Shown here: positions 48,385 to 58,206 of the stretch, piece after piece
Layout: each line of letters begins with the position of its first letter
Numbering within the stretch: the stretch's first letter is position 1
Source: Sphingomonas sp.
Lineage (GTDB): Bacteria; Pseudomonadota; Alphaproteobacteria; Sphingomonadales; Sphingomonadaceae
Assembly (NCBI RefSeq): GCF_017304635.1
Contig: NZ_JAFKMA010000001.1
Coordinates: 868,001-932,000 of the forward strand
DNA length: 64,000 bases
Direction: 5' to 3'
Made by a program: the position numbers and the translations under genes
The notes under the pieces: model-generated
Seen by the model: the letters and a program-made list of their open reading frames with translations, nothing else
Databases searched by the model: none
Told to the model about the DNA's origin: nothing

Positions 48385-50019
48385 TCAGACCAGCCGGCTC
48401 TGGCGCACCGCCGCGGCGATGAAGCTGGCGAACAGCGGGTGCGGGTCGAACGGTTTCGACTTCAGTTCGGGATGGAACTGCACGCCGACGAACCAGGGAT
48501 GGTCGGGCCGCTCGACGATTTCGGGCAGCATGCCGTCGGGCGACATCCCGCTGAACACGAGCCCGCCCTGCTCCAGCCGCTCGCGATAGCCGGTGTTCAC
48601 CTCGTAGCGGTGGCGGTGCCGCTCGCTGATATCGGTCCCGCCATAGATCGAGGCGACGACGCTGTTCCCCGCCAGTTTCGCGTCATAGGCGCCCAGCCGC
48701 ATCGTCCCGCCCAGGTCGCCCCCCGCCTCGCGCTTCTGCACGCCCTCGGCCGACATCCATTCGGTGATGATGCCGACCACCGGCTCGGGTGTCGGGCCGA
48801 ACTCGGTCGAGCTCGCCTCGGCCACACCGGCCAGGTTCCGCGCGCCTTCGATACACGCCATCTGCATCCCGAAGCAGATGCCGAAATAGGGCACGTTGCG
48901 TTCGCGCGCGAACTTCACGCTGGCGATCTTGCCCTCCGCGCCGCGCTCGCCGAACGCGCCGGGGACCAGGATCGCGTGGCACGGTTCGAGCGCGGCGGCG
49001 ACGTCGGCCTCGTCATGCTCGAACACTTCGGCGTCGATCCAGCGGACGTTGACCTTCACCCGGTTGGCGATGCCGCCATGGACCAGCGCCTCGTTGAGCG
49101 ATTTGTAGGCATCCTGCAACCCGACATATTTGCCGACGACGCCGACCGTAACCTCGCCTTCCGGATTGGTCAGCCGGTCGGTGATGTCGGCCCAGCTCGA
49201 GAGATCGGGCTTGCCCTCGGCCGCGATGCCGAAGGCGTCGAGCACGGCCTCGTCGAGGCCCTCGGCATGGTACTGCGCCGGCACCGCATAGATGCTCTTC
49301 GCGTCGAGTGCCGGAATGACCGCGGCGGCAGGGACGTTGCAGAACAGGGCGATCTTGGCGCGCTCGCTCGCGGGCAACGGCTGCTCGCACCGGCAGACCA
49401 GCACGTCGGGCGCGACGCCCAGCGCGGCGAGTTCGCGGACCGAATGCTGGGTCGGCTTGGTCTTCAATTCGCCCGCGGCCGCGATGTACGGCACCAGGGT
49501 CACGTGGACGCTGATCGAATTGCCGCGGCCGAGGTCGTTGCGCAACTGGCGGATCGCCTCGATGAACGGCAGCGACTCGATGTCGCCGACCGTCCCGCCG
49601 ATCTCGCACAGGACGAAGTCGAGGTCGTCGGTCTCGGCCAGCGCGAACGCCTTGATCGCATCGGTCACGTGCGGGATCACCTGCACCGTCGCGCCGAGAT
49701 AGTCGCCGCGCCGTTCGCGCTGGATGATCTGCTGATAGATTCGGCCCGAGGTCACATTGTCCGACTGCCGCGCCGCGACGCCGGTGAAGCGCTCGTAGTG
49801 CCCCAGATCGAGGTCGGTCTCCGCCCCGTCGTCGGTCACGTAGACCTCGCCATGCTGATACGGGCTCATCGTGCCCGGATCGACGTTGAGATAGGGATCG
49901 AACTTGCGGATGCGCACGCGATAGCCGCGCGCCTGCAGCAACGCCGCGAGCGATGCCGCCATGAGACCCTTGCCAAGCGAGGAAACCACGCCGCCGGTAA
50001 TGAAAATGAACCGCGCCAT
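48385..50019 (-). CDS. pyrG: CTP synthase
   Basis: Converts UTP to CTP with glutamine. The 544-residue protein has the N-terminal synthetase domain [19 protein letters not shown] with P-loop GVVSSLGKG and [28 protein letters not shown]. The C-terminal class I amidotransferase has the nucleophile Cys in [18 protein letters not shown] and the catalytic His/Glu in [13 protein letters not shown]. The start ATG is the only sensible one. It is downstream of secG on the same strand, 100 bp apart. Confidence 0.97.
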   Translation of the reverse strand: MARFIFITGGVVSSLGKGLMAASLAALLQARGYRVRIRKFDPYLNVDPGTMSPYQHGEVYVTDDGAETDLDLGHYERFTGVAARQSDNVTSGRIYQQIIQRERRGDYLGATVQVIPHVTDAIKAFALAETDDLDFVLCEIGGTVGDIESLPFIEAIRQLRNDLGRGNSISVHVTLVPYIAAAGELKTKPTQHSVRELAALGVAPDVLVCRCEQPLPASERAKIALFCNVPAAAVIPALDAKSIYAVPAQYHAEGLDEAVLDAFGIAAEGKPDLSSWADITDRLTNPEGEVTVGVVGKYVGLQDAYKSLNEALVHGGIANRVKVNVRWIDAEVFEHDEADVAAALEPCHAILVPGAFGERGAEGKIASVKFARERNVPYFGICFGMQMACIEGARNLAGVAEASSTEFGPTPEPVVGIITEWMSAEGVQKREAGGDLGGTMRLGAYDAKLAGNSVVASIYGGTDISERHRHRYEVNTGYRERLEQGGLVFSGMSPDGMLPEIVERPDHPWFVGVQFHPELKSKPFDPHPLFASFIAAAVRQSRLV

Positions 50020-50119
50020 GGGAGGAAACGCCTAGCTTGGAAATGGGAGGGACGGCAAGCACGCGACTCCGCCGGCGCCGACAAAAATTGCCGCCGCCCG
50101 CGAGGGTCGCGCGGACCGG

Positions 50120-50557
50120 TTACTTCTTGGGTGCGGTGCCCTGCGGGTTGGCGGCATTTTCCTGCGGCGTCAGCGAACTGCCGAAGCTCAGGTTGCCGGT
50201 CCCCGCCGTATTGCCTGCCGCCGCATTGGCCGCATCGCCGAACGCGCCGCCCGGCGCCTGCTGCTGCGGCGCGGGTGCACGAGCCGCGGCCGGCGCAGTG
50301 CGGTTGATCGAGGTGTCGATCGACGTCGCATGCCGCGTCGCCGCCAGCACCGCGAGCACGATCGACAGCGCGACGAACGCCGTCGCCAGGATCGCCGTCA
50401 TCCGCGTCAGGAAATCGGCCGCGCCGCGCGCCGACATCAGCCCGGCCGGGCTGCCGCCGCCGGTCAGTCCGCCACCTTCCGACCGCTGCACGAGAATCAC
50501 CACGACCAGCCCGGCCGCGATGACGAAGTGAACGACGAGCAGGAAGGTGAACAGCAT
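50120..50557 (-). CDS. secG: Preprotein translocase subunit SecG
   Basis: A 145-residue SecG. The start at 50557 (MLFTFLLVVHFVIAAGLVVVILVQRSEGGGL) gives the first membrane helix and the conserved VQRSEGGGLTGGG loop. Helix 2 is ILATAFVALSIVLAVLAAT. A long Ala/Pro/Gln-rich cytoplasmic or periplasmic tail (residues 90-145) is typical of alphaproteobacterial SecG. It is divergent from the MarR-like gene. Confidence 0.92.
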   Translation of the reverse strand: MLFTFLLVVHFVIAAGLVVVILVQRSEGGGLTGGGSPAGLMSARGAADFLTRMTAILATAFVALSIVLAVLAATRHATSIDTSINRTAPAAARAPAPQQQAPGGAFGDAANAAAGNTAGTGNLSFGSSLTPQENAANPQGTAPKK

Positions 50558-50754
50558 GAAGAAAGCGGCGCCTGTGATTGCGGGAGAAGGCGCGCACATA
50601 AGCGAGGCTCGGCGCGCGATCAACCTGTGCCGCCCGGCCGTCGCGGACCGCACGATCCCGAAAGCGTGGCTATTCTGTAACAATTGCCGCCAAAAACGAA
50701 ACAAACCGCGACCTGCGCACGTTGTTACGGCACCGACCCGCCCCTGTTTCAGCA

Positions 50755-51138
50755 ATGGATGCGAGCCAGACCATGAACGTCGCCGCCACTTTCGCCACTC
50801 CCCCGCTGACGAAATGGATGAACACGCTGGTCGACTATGTTCGCTCCGGCGAACCCGACCTGACCAATCGCCAGATGGCGCTGTTGCTCGTCGTGTATCT
50901 CAGTCCGGGCCCGCACACGGTGCGTGGGCTGGCGCGGGCGCTGAATGTCTCGAAACCAGTCGTCACGCGCGCCTTGAACAGACTGGGTGGCCTCGGCTAT
51001 CTGCGCCGCCAGCGCGACGACAGCGACAAACGCAACATATTCGTCGCCCGCACCACCGAAGGGGCAGATTTTCTTGAAGGATTCGGACATTTTGTGGGAG
51101 AAGGCGAGTCAAGCCGAATCCGCCGCGCCACCGCATAA
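50755..51138 (+). CDS. MarR-type winged-helix transcriptional regulator
   Basis: A 127-residue winged-helix protein: helix LTNRQMALLLVVYLSPGP, recognition region HTVRGLARALNVSKPVVTRALNRL, and wing GYLRRQRDDSDKRNIFVARTTEGADFL. This is the MarR/DUF24-like pattern of a dimeric ligand- or redox-responsive regulator. Start choices are ATG 50755 or ATG 50773. A 7-bp inverted repeat (GTAACAA at 50677, TTGTTAC at 50722) lies upstream and might be an operator. Its 3' end overlaps the SH3-like gene. Confidence 0.8.
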   Translation: MDASQTMNVAATFATPPLTKWMNTLVDYVRSGEPDLTNRQMALLLVVYLSPGPHTVRGLARALNVSKPVVTRALNRLGGLGYLRRQRDDSDKRNIFVARTTEGADFLEGFGHFVGEGESSRIRRATA

Positions 51139-51448
51139 GAGTTTTGCGCTGACCGGACGATCGGTCGCGATCGACCCGCTGCACAACGCCGTCCGTCCCG
51201 ATCTAGCCGATATCCGGCTGGCCGAATATGTCTTCGCGCCGCATTATGCTGCGCCGATGCCGTGCACACTGACGACGGCGGCAACGCTCCGCGCCGCGAC
51301 GTCATCCGATTCGGAGGCGTTGGTCGAATTGCAAGCGGGCGAGCCGTTCGAATGCCTGGAGGTACTGCGCGAAGTCGCGTGGGGCGTCGCGCCCGATCGT
51401 CGGCTGGCAGGCTATGTCGATCGGCGGGCGTTGGACCGGCTGTCGTGA
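51092..51448 (+). CDS. Small SH3-like domain protein
   Basis: A 118-residue protein overlapping the end of the MarR-like gene by 47 nt in another frame. The TTG at 51092 is preferred because an AAGGA site lies about 11 nt upstream and it gives MWEKASQAESAAPPH; a TTG at 51074 is the alternative. The body contains AIDPLHNAVRPDLADIRLAE and a C-terminal SH3-like module (CTLTTAATLRAATSSDSEAL, ECLEVLREVAWGVAPDRRLAGYVD), resembling the N-terminal half of NlpC/P60-type proteins but without a peptidase domain. Its stop overlaps the argC start as GTGA. Confidence 0.68.
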   Translation: MWEKASQAESAAPPHKSFALTGRSVAIDPLHNAVRPDLADIRLAEYVFAPHYAAPMPCTLTTAATLRAATSSDSEALVELQAGEPFECLEVLREVAWGVAPDRRLAGYVDRRALDRLS

Positions 51449-52362
51449 GCGTCCATGTCTTCATCGACGGCGGCCACGGCACGACCGGGCTGGAGATCGC
51501 CGAGCGGCTGGCCGGCCGTGACGACATCACCCTGATCGCGCTGGACGACGCGCGCCGCAAGGATGCCGGCGCGCGCGCAGAAGCACTCAACAGTTCCGAT
51601 ATCGCGATCCTCTGCCTGCCCGACGATGCGGCGCGCGAGGCGGTGGCGATGATCGCGAACGACCGCACGCGCGTGATCGACGCATCGAGCGCCCATCGCG
51701 TCGCCGATGGATGGACGTATGGCTTTCCAGAGCTTGGCTTCGACGTGGCGAGTGCGCGATTCGTGTCGAATCCCGGCTGCTACCCGACCGGCTTCCTCGC
51801 TCTGGTTGCGCCGCTGGTGCGCGCGGGCATCGTTCCGCGGGATTGGCCGCTGACGGTCAACGCCGTGTCGGGTTATTCCGGCGGCGGCAAGGCGCTGATC
51901 GAGCGGTTCGAAAGCGACGCGACGCTGGCCTTCCGCGATTACGGGCTCGGCCTGGAGCACAAGCATGTGCCGGAAATGCAGCGCCACGCTGGATTGGAAC
52001 ACGCACCGATCTTCGCGCCGACGGTCGCACGCGCCTTTCGGGGTATGATCGTTGAGGTGCCGCTGCCTCTCGCCGCCCTCCCGGATGCGCCGAGCTCGGC
52101 GGCTGTGCTCGACGCATTGGCCGTCGCCTTCGACGGCACTGCGGCGGTGAAAGTTCATGCCGACCGACCCGACGAATTGCTGTTGGCGGTCAACGAGCAT
52201 CCGAACGATCGACTCGACCTCTACGTTTTCGCCGGGCCGGACGATCGGCAAGTGAGACTGGTCGCCACATTGGACAATCTCGGCAAGGGCGCGACGGGTG
52301 CGGCGGTGCAGAACCTCAACATCATGGCGGGGTTCGATCCCACCGCGGGCTTGACGCTCTGA
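51445..52362 (+). CDS. argC: N-acetyl-gamma-glutamyl-phosphate reductase (short type)
   Basis: NADPH-dependent reductase of arginine biosynthesis. At 305 residues it is the short (type 2) ArgC. The nucleotide-binding opening is HVFIDGGHGTTGLEIAERL. The catalytic Cys112 lies in FVSNPGCYPTGFLAL, and GYSGGGKALIERFE and LEHKHVPEMQRHAGL are family signatures. The GTG start overlaps the upstream SH3-like gene by 4 nt. It is followed 54 bp later by zwf. Confidence 0.95.
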   Translation: MSVHVFIDGGHGTTGLEIAERLAGRDDITLIALDDARRKDAGARAEALNSSDIAILCLPDDAAREAVAMIANDRTRVIDASSAHRVADGWTYGFPELGFDVASARFVSNPGCYPTGFLALVAPLVRAGIVPRDWPLTVNAVSGYSGGGKALIERFESDATLAFRDYGLGLEHKHVPEMQRHAGLEHAPIFAPTVARAFRGMIVEVPLPLAALPDAPSSAAVLDALAVAFDGTAAVKVHADRPDELLLAVNEHPNDRLDLYVFAGPDDRQVRLVATLDNLGKGATGAAVQNLNIMAGFDPTAGLTL

Positions 52363-52416
52363 TCCTGCCGTCTAGGGCCTGTCGCCGGCCCCGTTGACCG
52401 AACGAAGGACGATCGC

Positions 52417-53883
52417 ATGCAGACCCGCCAGCCGCTCGACAAACTGCTGCTGTTCGGGGCGACCGGCGACCTGTCGCAACGGATGCTGCTGCCGTCGCTC
52501 TACGGGCTGGACGAGGACGGGCTGCTGCCGGCCGACATGACGATCACCGGCACCGCGCGGACGGTGTTCGAGGACGACGCGTTCCGCAAGTTCGCGAAGG
52601 CGGCGCTGGAAAAATTCCTGCCCGAGGACCGCAAGGACAAGGACAAGATCGCGTCCTTCCTGAAGCGCCTCAACTACCAGGCGCTCGACGCGACCCAGCC
52701 CGATCATTTCAAGGACCTGTCCGACGAACTCGGCGACACGTCGAAGGGTCTGGCAATCTTCCTGTCGACCGCGCCCAGCTTGTTCGAGCCGACCATCAAG
52801 GGGCTGGAAAAGGCCGGCCTGGCGCATGGCAACGTCCGGATCGGGCTGGAAAAACCGCTCGGCTACGACCTCGCCTCCAGCCGTGAGATCAACGACGCGG
52901 TCGCGCGCGTCTTCCCCGAGGACCGCATCTTCCGGATCGACCATTATCTGGGCAAGGAAACCGTCCAGAACATCCTGGCGCTGCGCTTCGGCAACTCGTT
53001 CTTCGAACCGGTGTGGAACTCGCAAGGGATCGATAACATCCAGATCACGATCGCCGAGACGGTCGGGCTGGAGGAACGCGCGGGCTATTATGACGGCGCG
53101 GGCGCCCTGCGCGACATGATTACCAATCACGCGCTCCAGCTGCTCGCGCTGATCGCGATGGAGCCGCCGGCGCGCTACGACAAGGACGCGATCCGCGACG
53201 AAAAGGCCAAGGTCTTCCGCAGCCTGCACATCATGGCGCCGGAGGAAGTGCCGCATCTGACGGTCACCGGCCAGTATGGCGCCGGCGCGGTCGACGGCCA
53301 GATCGTGAAGTCGTATCAGGACGAACTCGGCAAGCCGTCCACCACCGAGACCTTCGTCGCGATCAAGGCGCAGATCGAGAATTGGCGCTGGCAGGGCGTG
53401 CCCTTCTACCTCCGCACCGGCAAGCGCATGGCGGTCCGGCGCAGCGAGATCGCGATCCAGTTCAAGCCGGTCCCGCACTCGATGTTCGCGGGGCGCGGCG
53501 GGCTGCTCCAGCCCAACGTGCTGACGATCCGGTTGCAGCCGGAGGAATATATCCAGATGCTCATCATGGCGAAGGAGCCGGGTCTGGACCGCGACGGCGT
53601 GCATCTGCGCGAAGTGCCGCTCAACCTCAGCCTCGACGCCGAATTCGCCGGCAAGCGCCGCCGAATCGCCTATGAGCGCCTGCTGCTCGACCTGATCGAG
53701 GGCGACCAGACGCTGTTCGTCCGCCGCGACGAGGTCGAGGCCCAATGGGCCTGGACCGACGCTATCCGCGCCGGCTGGGCGGCGAACGACATGAAGCCCA
53801 AGAGCTACGCCTCAGGCAGCTGGGGCCCGTCGACCTCGATCGCGCTGACCGAACGCGACGGCGTGACCTGGCAGGACGACTAA
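52417..53883 (+). CDS. zwf: Glucose-6-phosphate 1-dehydrogenase
   Basis: First enzyme of the Entner-Doudoroff operon: oxidises glucose-6-phosphate to 6-phosphogluconolactone. The 488-residue protein has the nucleotide-binding LLLFGATGDLSQRMLLPSL and the active-site RIDHYLGKETVQNILALRF. It also has WQGVPFYLRTGKRM near residue 330. An ATG start follows GAAGGACGATCGC. It is separated from pgl by a palindromic repeat (53891-53968) instead of overlapping it. Confidence 0.97.
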   Translation: MQTRQPLDKLLLFGATGDLSQRMLLPSLYGLDEDGLLPADMTITGTARTVFEDDAFRKFAKAALEKFLPEDRKDKDKIASFLKRLNYQALDATQPDHFKDLSDELGDTSKGLAIFLSTAPSLFEPTIKGLEKAGLAHGNVRIGLEKPLGYDLASSREINDAVARVFPEDRIFRIDHYLGKETVQNILALRFGNSFFEPVWNSQGIDNIQITIAETVGLEERAGYYDGAGALRDMITNHALQLLALIAMEPPARYDKDAIRDEKAKVFRSLHIMAPEEVPHLTVTGQYGAGAVDGQIVKSYQDELGKPSTTETFVAIKAQIENWRWQGVPFYLRTGKRMAVRRSEIAIQFKPVPHSMFAGRGGLLQPNVLTIRLQPEEYIQMLIMAKEPGLDRDGVHLREVPLNLSLDAEFAGKRRRIAYERLLLDLIEGDQTLFVRRDEVEAQWAWTDAIRAGWAANDMKPKSYASGSWGPSTSIALTERDGVTWQDD

Positions 53884-53890
53884 CGGTCTT

Positions 53891-53968
53891 GTGCTCCTGC
53901 GAAAGCAGGAGCCTAGAGCCAAAAGCGAGGGCCTCCGTGGCCCTGGGCTCCTGCTTTCGCAGGAGCAC
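53891..53968. repeat. Bipartite palindromic element between zwf and pgl
   Basis: Two perfect hairpins of the same sequence in inverted order. The first, 53893-53912, has stem GCTCCTGC/GCAGGAGC and a GAAA loop. The second, 53947-53966, has the same stem with a TTTC loop. GTGCTCC and GGAGCAC end the element, so the whole 78-bp unit is an inverted repeat. Same family as the copies in dnaE, fmt and at 32611. Confidence 0.85.
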
Positions 53969-53983
53969 GACGAGGAACCGATA

Positions 53984-54697
53984 ATGCCGATCAACGAAGA
54001 AATCGAATGGTGGGATTATGAAGATGCCGACGAGATGGCCGAGGCCGTCGCCGGCGACATCCAGTTCATCATCGAAAGCGCGATCGACGCGCGCGGCGCG
54101 GCGGTCATCGCGCTCGCCGGGGGCAAGACGCCCCTGCCGGCCTATGCCAGGCTCAGCGAGGCCAAGCTCGACTGGAAACGGGTGACGATCATTCCCGGTG
54201 ACGAGCGCATCGTGCCGCTCGGCGACCCGCTGTCGAACGTGACCTCGCTCGCGAAGACGTTCCTGCCCAAGGGCGCGCGGGTGATGCCGATCGTGCCGGC
54301 CGCGACTCCGGACTACAAGGCGGCGGGACGGTCGGCCGACGCGCTGATGCAGGACCTGCACTGGCCGCTCGACCTCTGCCTGCTCGGCGTCGGCGGTGAC
54401 GGGCATACTGCGTCCATCTTCCCTGGTCCCGATTTCGACGAGGCGCTTAACGGCCCGAAGGAACGTCGCGCGCTCGGTGTGATGCCCGATCCGCTGCCGC
54501 CCGAAGCGCCGGTCGCCCGCGTGACGCTCAGCCGCGCGGCGATCGTCTCGTCAGCCGCAGTGATGATCGCCGTGACGGGCGCCGCGAAGAAGAAGGTGAT
54601 CGAGGACGCGATCGCGCAGGGGCCGAGCTCACCCTACCCGATCGGCCGCGTGCTGGCGGATACCGAACTGCCGGTCGATATCCACTGGGCGCCGTAG
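53984..54697 (+). CDS. pgl: 6-phosphogluconolactonase
   Basis: Hydrolyses 6-phosphogluconolactone to 6-phosphogluconate. The ATG at 53984 gives MPINEEIEWWDYEDADEM, with AGGA 10 nt upstream; the codons before it encode the palindromic repeat. The 237-residue protein of the DevB/SOL family has VIALAGGKTPLPAYARL, IIPGDERIVPL and the signature LLGVGGDGHTASIFPG. Second gene of the Entner-Doudoroff run. Confidence 0.95.
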   Translation: MPINEEIEWWDYEDADEMAEAVAGDIQFIIESAIDARGAAVIALAGGKTPLPAYARLSEAKLDWKRVTIIPGDERIVPLGDPLSNVTSLAKTFLPKGARVMPIVPAATPDYKAAGRSADALMQDLHWPLDLCLLGVGGDGHTASIFPGPDFDEALNGPKERRALGVMPDPLPPEAPVARVTLSRAAIVSSAAVMIAVTGAAKKKVIEDAIAQGPSSPYPIGRVLADTELPVDIHWAP

Positions 54698-54720
54698 AGC
54701 ATACGTATTTGGCGCGCGGA

Positions 54721-54818
54721 TCGTCACCCCGGGCTTGTCCCGGGGTCCACCGTGCCGCAAAGCGTGCACCCATGGGGTGTTCGGCGCAGTGGATGCCGGG
54801 ACAAGCCCGGCATGACGA
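54721..54818. repeat. Second-family palindromic repeat between pgl and edd
   Basis: Terminal TCGTCA/TGACGA inverted ends enclose two perfect hairpins: ACCCCGGG/CCCGGGGT with a CTTGT loop (54726-54746) and ATGCCGGG/CCCGGCAT with an ACAAG loop (54793-54813). It is distinct from the GCTCCTGC family. Its right end abuts the edd ribosome site (AGGTGGG). Confidence 0.85.
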
Positions 54819-54827
54819 GGTGGGTCT

Positions 54828-56636
54828 ATGAATCCCGCAGTTTCCAAGGTCACCGATCGCGTTGTCGAACGCTCGCGCTCGAGCCGCCGCGCCTATCTCG
54901 ACCTGATCGCGCGCGAACGCGACGCCGGGCTCAAGCGGCCGATGCTCGGCTGCGCCAACCTGGCGCATGGTTATGCCGGGACCGAGGAAGACCGTGAGGC
55001 AATGAAGGCCGATCGCGGCATGAACATCGGCATCGTCAGCGCCTACAACGACATGCTGTCGGCGCATGCGGTGTACTACCGCTATCCCGAACAGATGAAG
55101 GTCTGGGCGCGCGAGGTCGGCGCGACGGCGCAGGTCGCAGGCGGCGTGCCGGCGATGTGCGATGGCGTGACGCAGGGCTATCCGGGAATGGAACTGTCGC
55201 TGTTCAGCCGCGACACGATCGCGCTGTCGACCGCGGTCGCGTTGAGCCACGGCATGTTCGAAGGAGCCGCGCTGCTCGGCATCTGCGACAAGATCGTGCC
55301 GGGCCTGCTGATGGGCGCGTTGCGGTTCGGGCATCTGCCGATGATCCTGATCCCAGGCGGGCCGATGCGGACCGGCCTCGCCAACAAGGCGAAGGCGGCG
55401 GTGCGCGAGGCGTTCGCGGAAGGGAAGGTCGGCCGCGAGGAACTGCTCGACGCCGAGATCGGCGCCTATCATTCGAAGGGCACCTGCACCTTCTACGGCA
55501 CCGCCAACACCAACCAGATGATGATGGAGGTGATGGGCCTGCACATGCCGGGCGCCGCCTTCGCCAATCCGGGCACAAAGCTTCGCCAGGAACTGACCCG
55601 CGCGGCGACGCATCGGCTGGCGGCAATCGGCTGGGACGGCGACGATTACCGCCCACTCGGCCAGTGCGTCGATGAAAAGGCGATCGTCAATGCGGCGGTC
55701 GGCCTGCTCGCGACCGGGGGCTCGACCAATCACCTGATCCATCTGCCGGCGATCGCGCGCGCGGCCGGGATCGTGATCGACTGGGACGATGTCGACGCGC
55801 TCAGCCGCGCGGTGCCCTTGGTCGCCCGCGTTTATCCCAACGGATCGGCCGACGTGAACGGGTTCGAGGATGCCGGCGGCATGCCGTTCGTGATCCGCGA
55901 ACTGCTCGATGCGGGACTGCTGCACGGCGACATCCTGACCGTGGCGGGTGAGTTCGCGGATTACGGCAAGCGCCCGGTGGTCGAGGATGACGGGCTGCGC
56001 TGGGAGGATCCGGGCGCGAGCGGCGACGAAACCATCCTGCGCCCCGCCGCATCGCCCTTCTCGTCCGAGGGCGGTTTTCGCATCCTGTCCGGCAATCTCG
56101 GCCGCGCCTGCATCAAAGTGTCGGCGGTGGAGCGCGAGCGCTGGGTGATCGAAGCGCCGGCCCGCGTGTTCGACGACCAGGGGCAGGTGCAGGCGGCGTT
56201 CAAGGCCGGCGAGCTCGACCGCGACGTCATCGTGGTCGTCCGCTTCCAAGGTCCACGCGCCAACGGCATGCCCGAACTTCACAAGCTGACCCCGCCGCTC
56301 GGCGTGCTCCAGAATCGCGGGTTCAAGGTGGCGCTCGTCACCGACGGCCGCATGTCGGGCGCGTCGGGCAAGGTACCGGCGGCGATCCATTGCTCGCCCG
56401 AAGTGCTCGGCGGCGGCCCGCTGGGCAAGCTGCGCGACGGCGACGTGGTGCGGCTCGACGCCGAGCGCGGGACGCTCGACGCACTGGTCGCGACCGAGGA
56501 TTGGGCCGCGCGGCCGATGGCCGGCGCCCCGCCCGCGGCCGAGGGCATGGGCCGCGAACTGTTCGGCCTGTTTCGCGGTGCCGCCGACGAAGCGGAAAAG
56601 GGCGCATCGGCGATCTTTGCGGGAGCGGGTTTGTGA
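54828..56636 (+). CDS. edd: Phosphogluconate dehydratase
   Basis: Dehydrates 6-phosphogluconate to 2-keto-3-deoxy-6-phosphogluconate, the key Entner-Doudoroff step. The 602-residue IlvD/Edd family enzyme has Fe-S ligand cysteines in [28 protein letters not shown] and [39 protein letters not shown] and [15 protein letters not shown] are further signatures. The ATG start has AGG 7-9 nt upstream at the edge of the repeat. The stop shares a base with the glk start (TGATG). Confidence 0.97.
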   Translation: MNPAVSKVTDRVVERSRSSRRAYLDLIARERDAGLKRPMLGCANLAHGYAGTEEDREAMKADRGMNIGIVSAYNDMLSAHAVYYRYPEQMKVWAREVGATAQVAGGVPAMCDGVTQGYPGMELSLFSRDTIALSTAVALSHGMFEGAALLGICDKIVPGLLMGALRFGHLPMILIPGGPMRTGLANKAKAAVREAFAEGKVGREELLDAEIGAYHSKGTCTFYGTANTNQMMMEVMGLHMPGAAFANPGTKLRQELTRAATHRLAAIGWDGDDYRPLGQCVDEKAIVNAAVGLLATGGSTNHLIHLPAIARAAGIVIDWDDVDALSRAVPLVARVYPNGSADVNGFEDAGGMPFVIRELLDAGLLHGDILTVAGEFADYGKRPVVEDDGLRWEDPGASGDETILRPAASPFSSEGGFRILSGNLGRACIKVSAVERERWVIEAPARVFDDQGQVQAAFKAGELDRDVIVVVRFQGPRANGMPELHKLTPPLGVLQNRGFKVALVTDGRMSGASGKVPAAIHCSPEVLGGGPLGKLRDGDVVRLDAERGTLDALVATEDWAARPMAGAPPAAEGMGRELFGLFRGAADEAEKGASAIFAGAGL

Positions 56637-57604
56637 TGGAAGTCGTTGCGGTCGATATCGGGGGCACGCATGCCCGCTTCGCCATCGCCGAGGTGGCGGA
56701 CGGCAAGATCGTGTCACTCGGCGACGTCGTCACGCAGAAGACCGCCGAGCATGCCAGTTTGCAGACCGCGTGGCAGGATTTCGGGCGTCAGGCCGGCCGC
56801 CCCCTGCCCCGCGCCGCCGCGCTGTCGGTCGCCTCGCCGATCGGCGGCGAGGTCATCAAGCTGACCAACAATCCCTGGATCATCCGCCCCGCGCTGATCC
56901 CGGAACGGCTCGGCGCCGATACCTACGTCATCGTCAACGATTTCGCCGCGGTGGCGCATGCCGTGGCGCAACTGCCCGATGCGGATTTCCTCCACATCTG
57001 CGGTCCCGATCGTCCGCTGGCGCGCGACGGCGTGACGTCGATCTGCGGCCCTGGCACCGGGCTCGGCGTGGCGGGCGTGCTGCATACCGGCGGCACCTAT
57101 CATGTGCTGCCGACCGAGGGCGGGCATGTCGATTTTGCTCCGCTCGATGCGTTCGAGGATGCGATGATCGCGCGGTTGCGCAAGACCTTCACGCGCGTGT
57201 CGGCCGAGCGCGTGTGCGCCGGGCCGGCGATCGTCGCGATCTACGAGACGCTGGCGGAGATCGAGGGCAAGGCGGTCCGCCACCTCGACGACAAGGCGAT
57301 CTGGGGGCTGGCGTTCGACGGCAGCGATACGCTGGCGCTCGCCGCGCTCGACCGGTTTGTGCTCGCGCTCGGCGCGTTCGCGGGCGACCTGGCGCTCAGC
57401 CACGGCGCGAAGGACGTCGTTATCGCCGGCGGTCTCGGGCTCAAGCTCAAGGATCACTTTTCGCGGTCGGGTTTCGCCGAGCGCTTCACCGCCAAGGGCC
57501 GCTTCCAGCAATTGATGGCTGCGATTCCGGTCCGCCTCATCACCCATCCGCAGCCCGGCCTCTACGGCGCCGCGGCGGCGTTCGCGCAGGAGCATGCTCA
57601 ATGA
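56636..57604 (+). CDS. glk: Glucokinase
   Basis: Phosphorylates glucose to feed zwf. The 322-residue enzyme of the bacterial Glk family has the phosphate-1 motif [29 protein letters not shown] with the catalytic Asp, [13 protein letters not shown] and [19 protein letters not shown] 56636 is used; a GTG one codon earlier is possible. Its presence in the operon implies free-glucose catabolism through Entner-Doudoroff rather than PTS uptake. The stop overlaps eda as ATGA. Confidence 0.95.
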   Translation: MEVVAVDIGGTHARFAIAEVADGKIVSLGDVVTQKTAEHASLQTAWQDFGRQAGRPLPRAAALSVASPIGGEVIKLTNNPWIIRPALIPERLGADTYVIVNDFAAVAHAVAQLPDADFLHICGPDRPLARDGVTSICGPGTGLGVAGVLHTGGTYHVLPTEGGHVDFAPLDAFEDAMIARLRKTFTRVSAERVCAGPAIVAIYETLAEIEGKAVRHLDDKAIWGLAFDGSDTLALAALDRFVLALGAFAGDLALSHGAKDVVIAGGLGLKLKDHFSRSGFAERFTAKGRFQQLMAAIPVRLITHPQPGLYGAAAAFAQEHAQ

Positions 57605-58206
57605 CCGGTATCGAACAGATCATGCGCGCGGCGCCGGTGATCCCTGTGATCGTGATCGAGGACCTGGCGCGAGCGCGACCGCTGGCCGAGGCGCTGGTCG
57701 CCGGCGGCCTGCCCGCGCTCGAAGTAACGTTGCGCACGCCGGTCGCGCTGGAAGCGATCCGCGCGATGAAGGAAGTGCCCGGCGCGATCGTCGGCGCCGG
57801 CACGGTCGTCAACACCGAGCAGTTCGAACAGGTGATGGACGCCGGCGCCGAGTTCATCGTCTCCCCCGGTCTCACCGAACGGCTGGCCGATCCGATCATC
57901 GCGAGCGGCGTTCCGTACCTGCCCGGCATCGCCAATTCGGCCGACATCATGCGCGGGCTCGACCTCGGCCTCACCCATTTCAAGTTCTTCCCGGCCGAGG
58001 CCAATGGCGGGCTGAAAGCGCTCAAGATGCTCGCCGCGCCGTTCTACCAGTGCCGCTTCTGCCCGACCGGCGGCATCAGCGAGGCGAACGCAGCGGAATG
58101 GCTGGCATTCGACCCGATCCTGTGCGTCGGCGGCAGCTGGGTATGCATCGGCGCTCCGCAAGAAGTCGAGGCGAAGGCGCGGGCAGCGAGTTCGCTCAAA
58201 CGGTGA
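57601..58206 (+). CDS. eda: KDPG aldolase
   Basis: Cleaves 2-keto-3-deoxy-6-phosphogluconate to pyruvate and glyceraldehyde-3-phosphate, closing the pathway. The 201-residue class I aldolase has the catalytic Glu in ALEVTLRTPVALEAI, VGAGTVVNTEQF, the Schiff-base Lys in LTHFKFFPAEANGG and CPTGGISEANAAEWL. ATGA overlap with glk; the next gene starts one base into its stop. Confidence 0.96.
   Translation: MTGIEQIMRAAPVIPVIVIEDLARARPLAEALVAGGLPALEVTLRTPVALEAIRAMKEVPGAIVGAGTVVNTEQFEQVMDAGAEFIVSPGLTERLADPIIASGVPYLPGIANSADIMRGLDLGLTHFKFFPAEANGGLKALKMLAAPFYQCRFCPTGGISEANAAEWLAFDPILCVGGSWVCIGAPQEVEAKARAASSLKR

Noticed and set aside
48439-50307. A 622-codon open frame antisense to pyrG and secG
   Set aside because: Composition bias shadow; pyrG is complete and unambiguous on the other strand.
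50558-50755. N-terminal extension of SecG to 50755
   Set aside because: The extension is Arg/Cys-rich and unlike SecG, which starts at the first membrane helix.
54528-56717. A 729-codon open frame antisense to edd
   Set aside because: Arg/Ala/His-rich with no recognisable domain. It is the usual consequence of strong G/C third-position bias in the real edd gene, which carries all family motifs.
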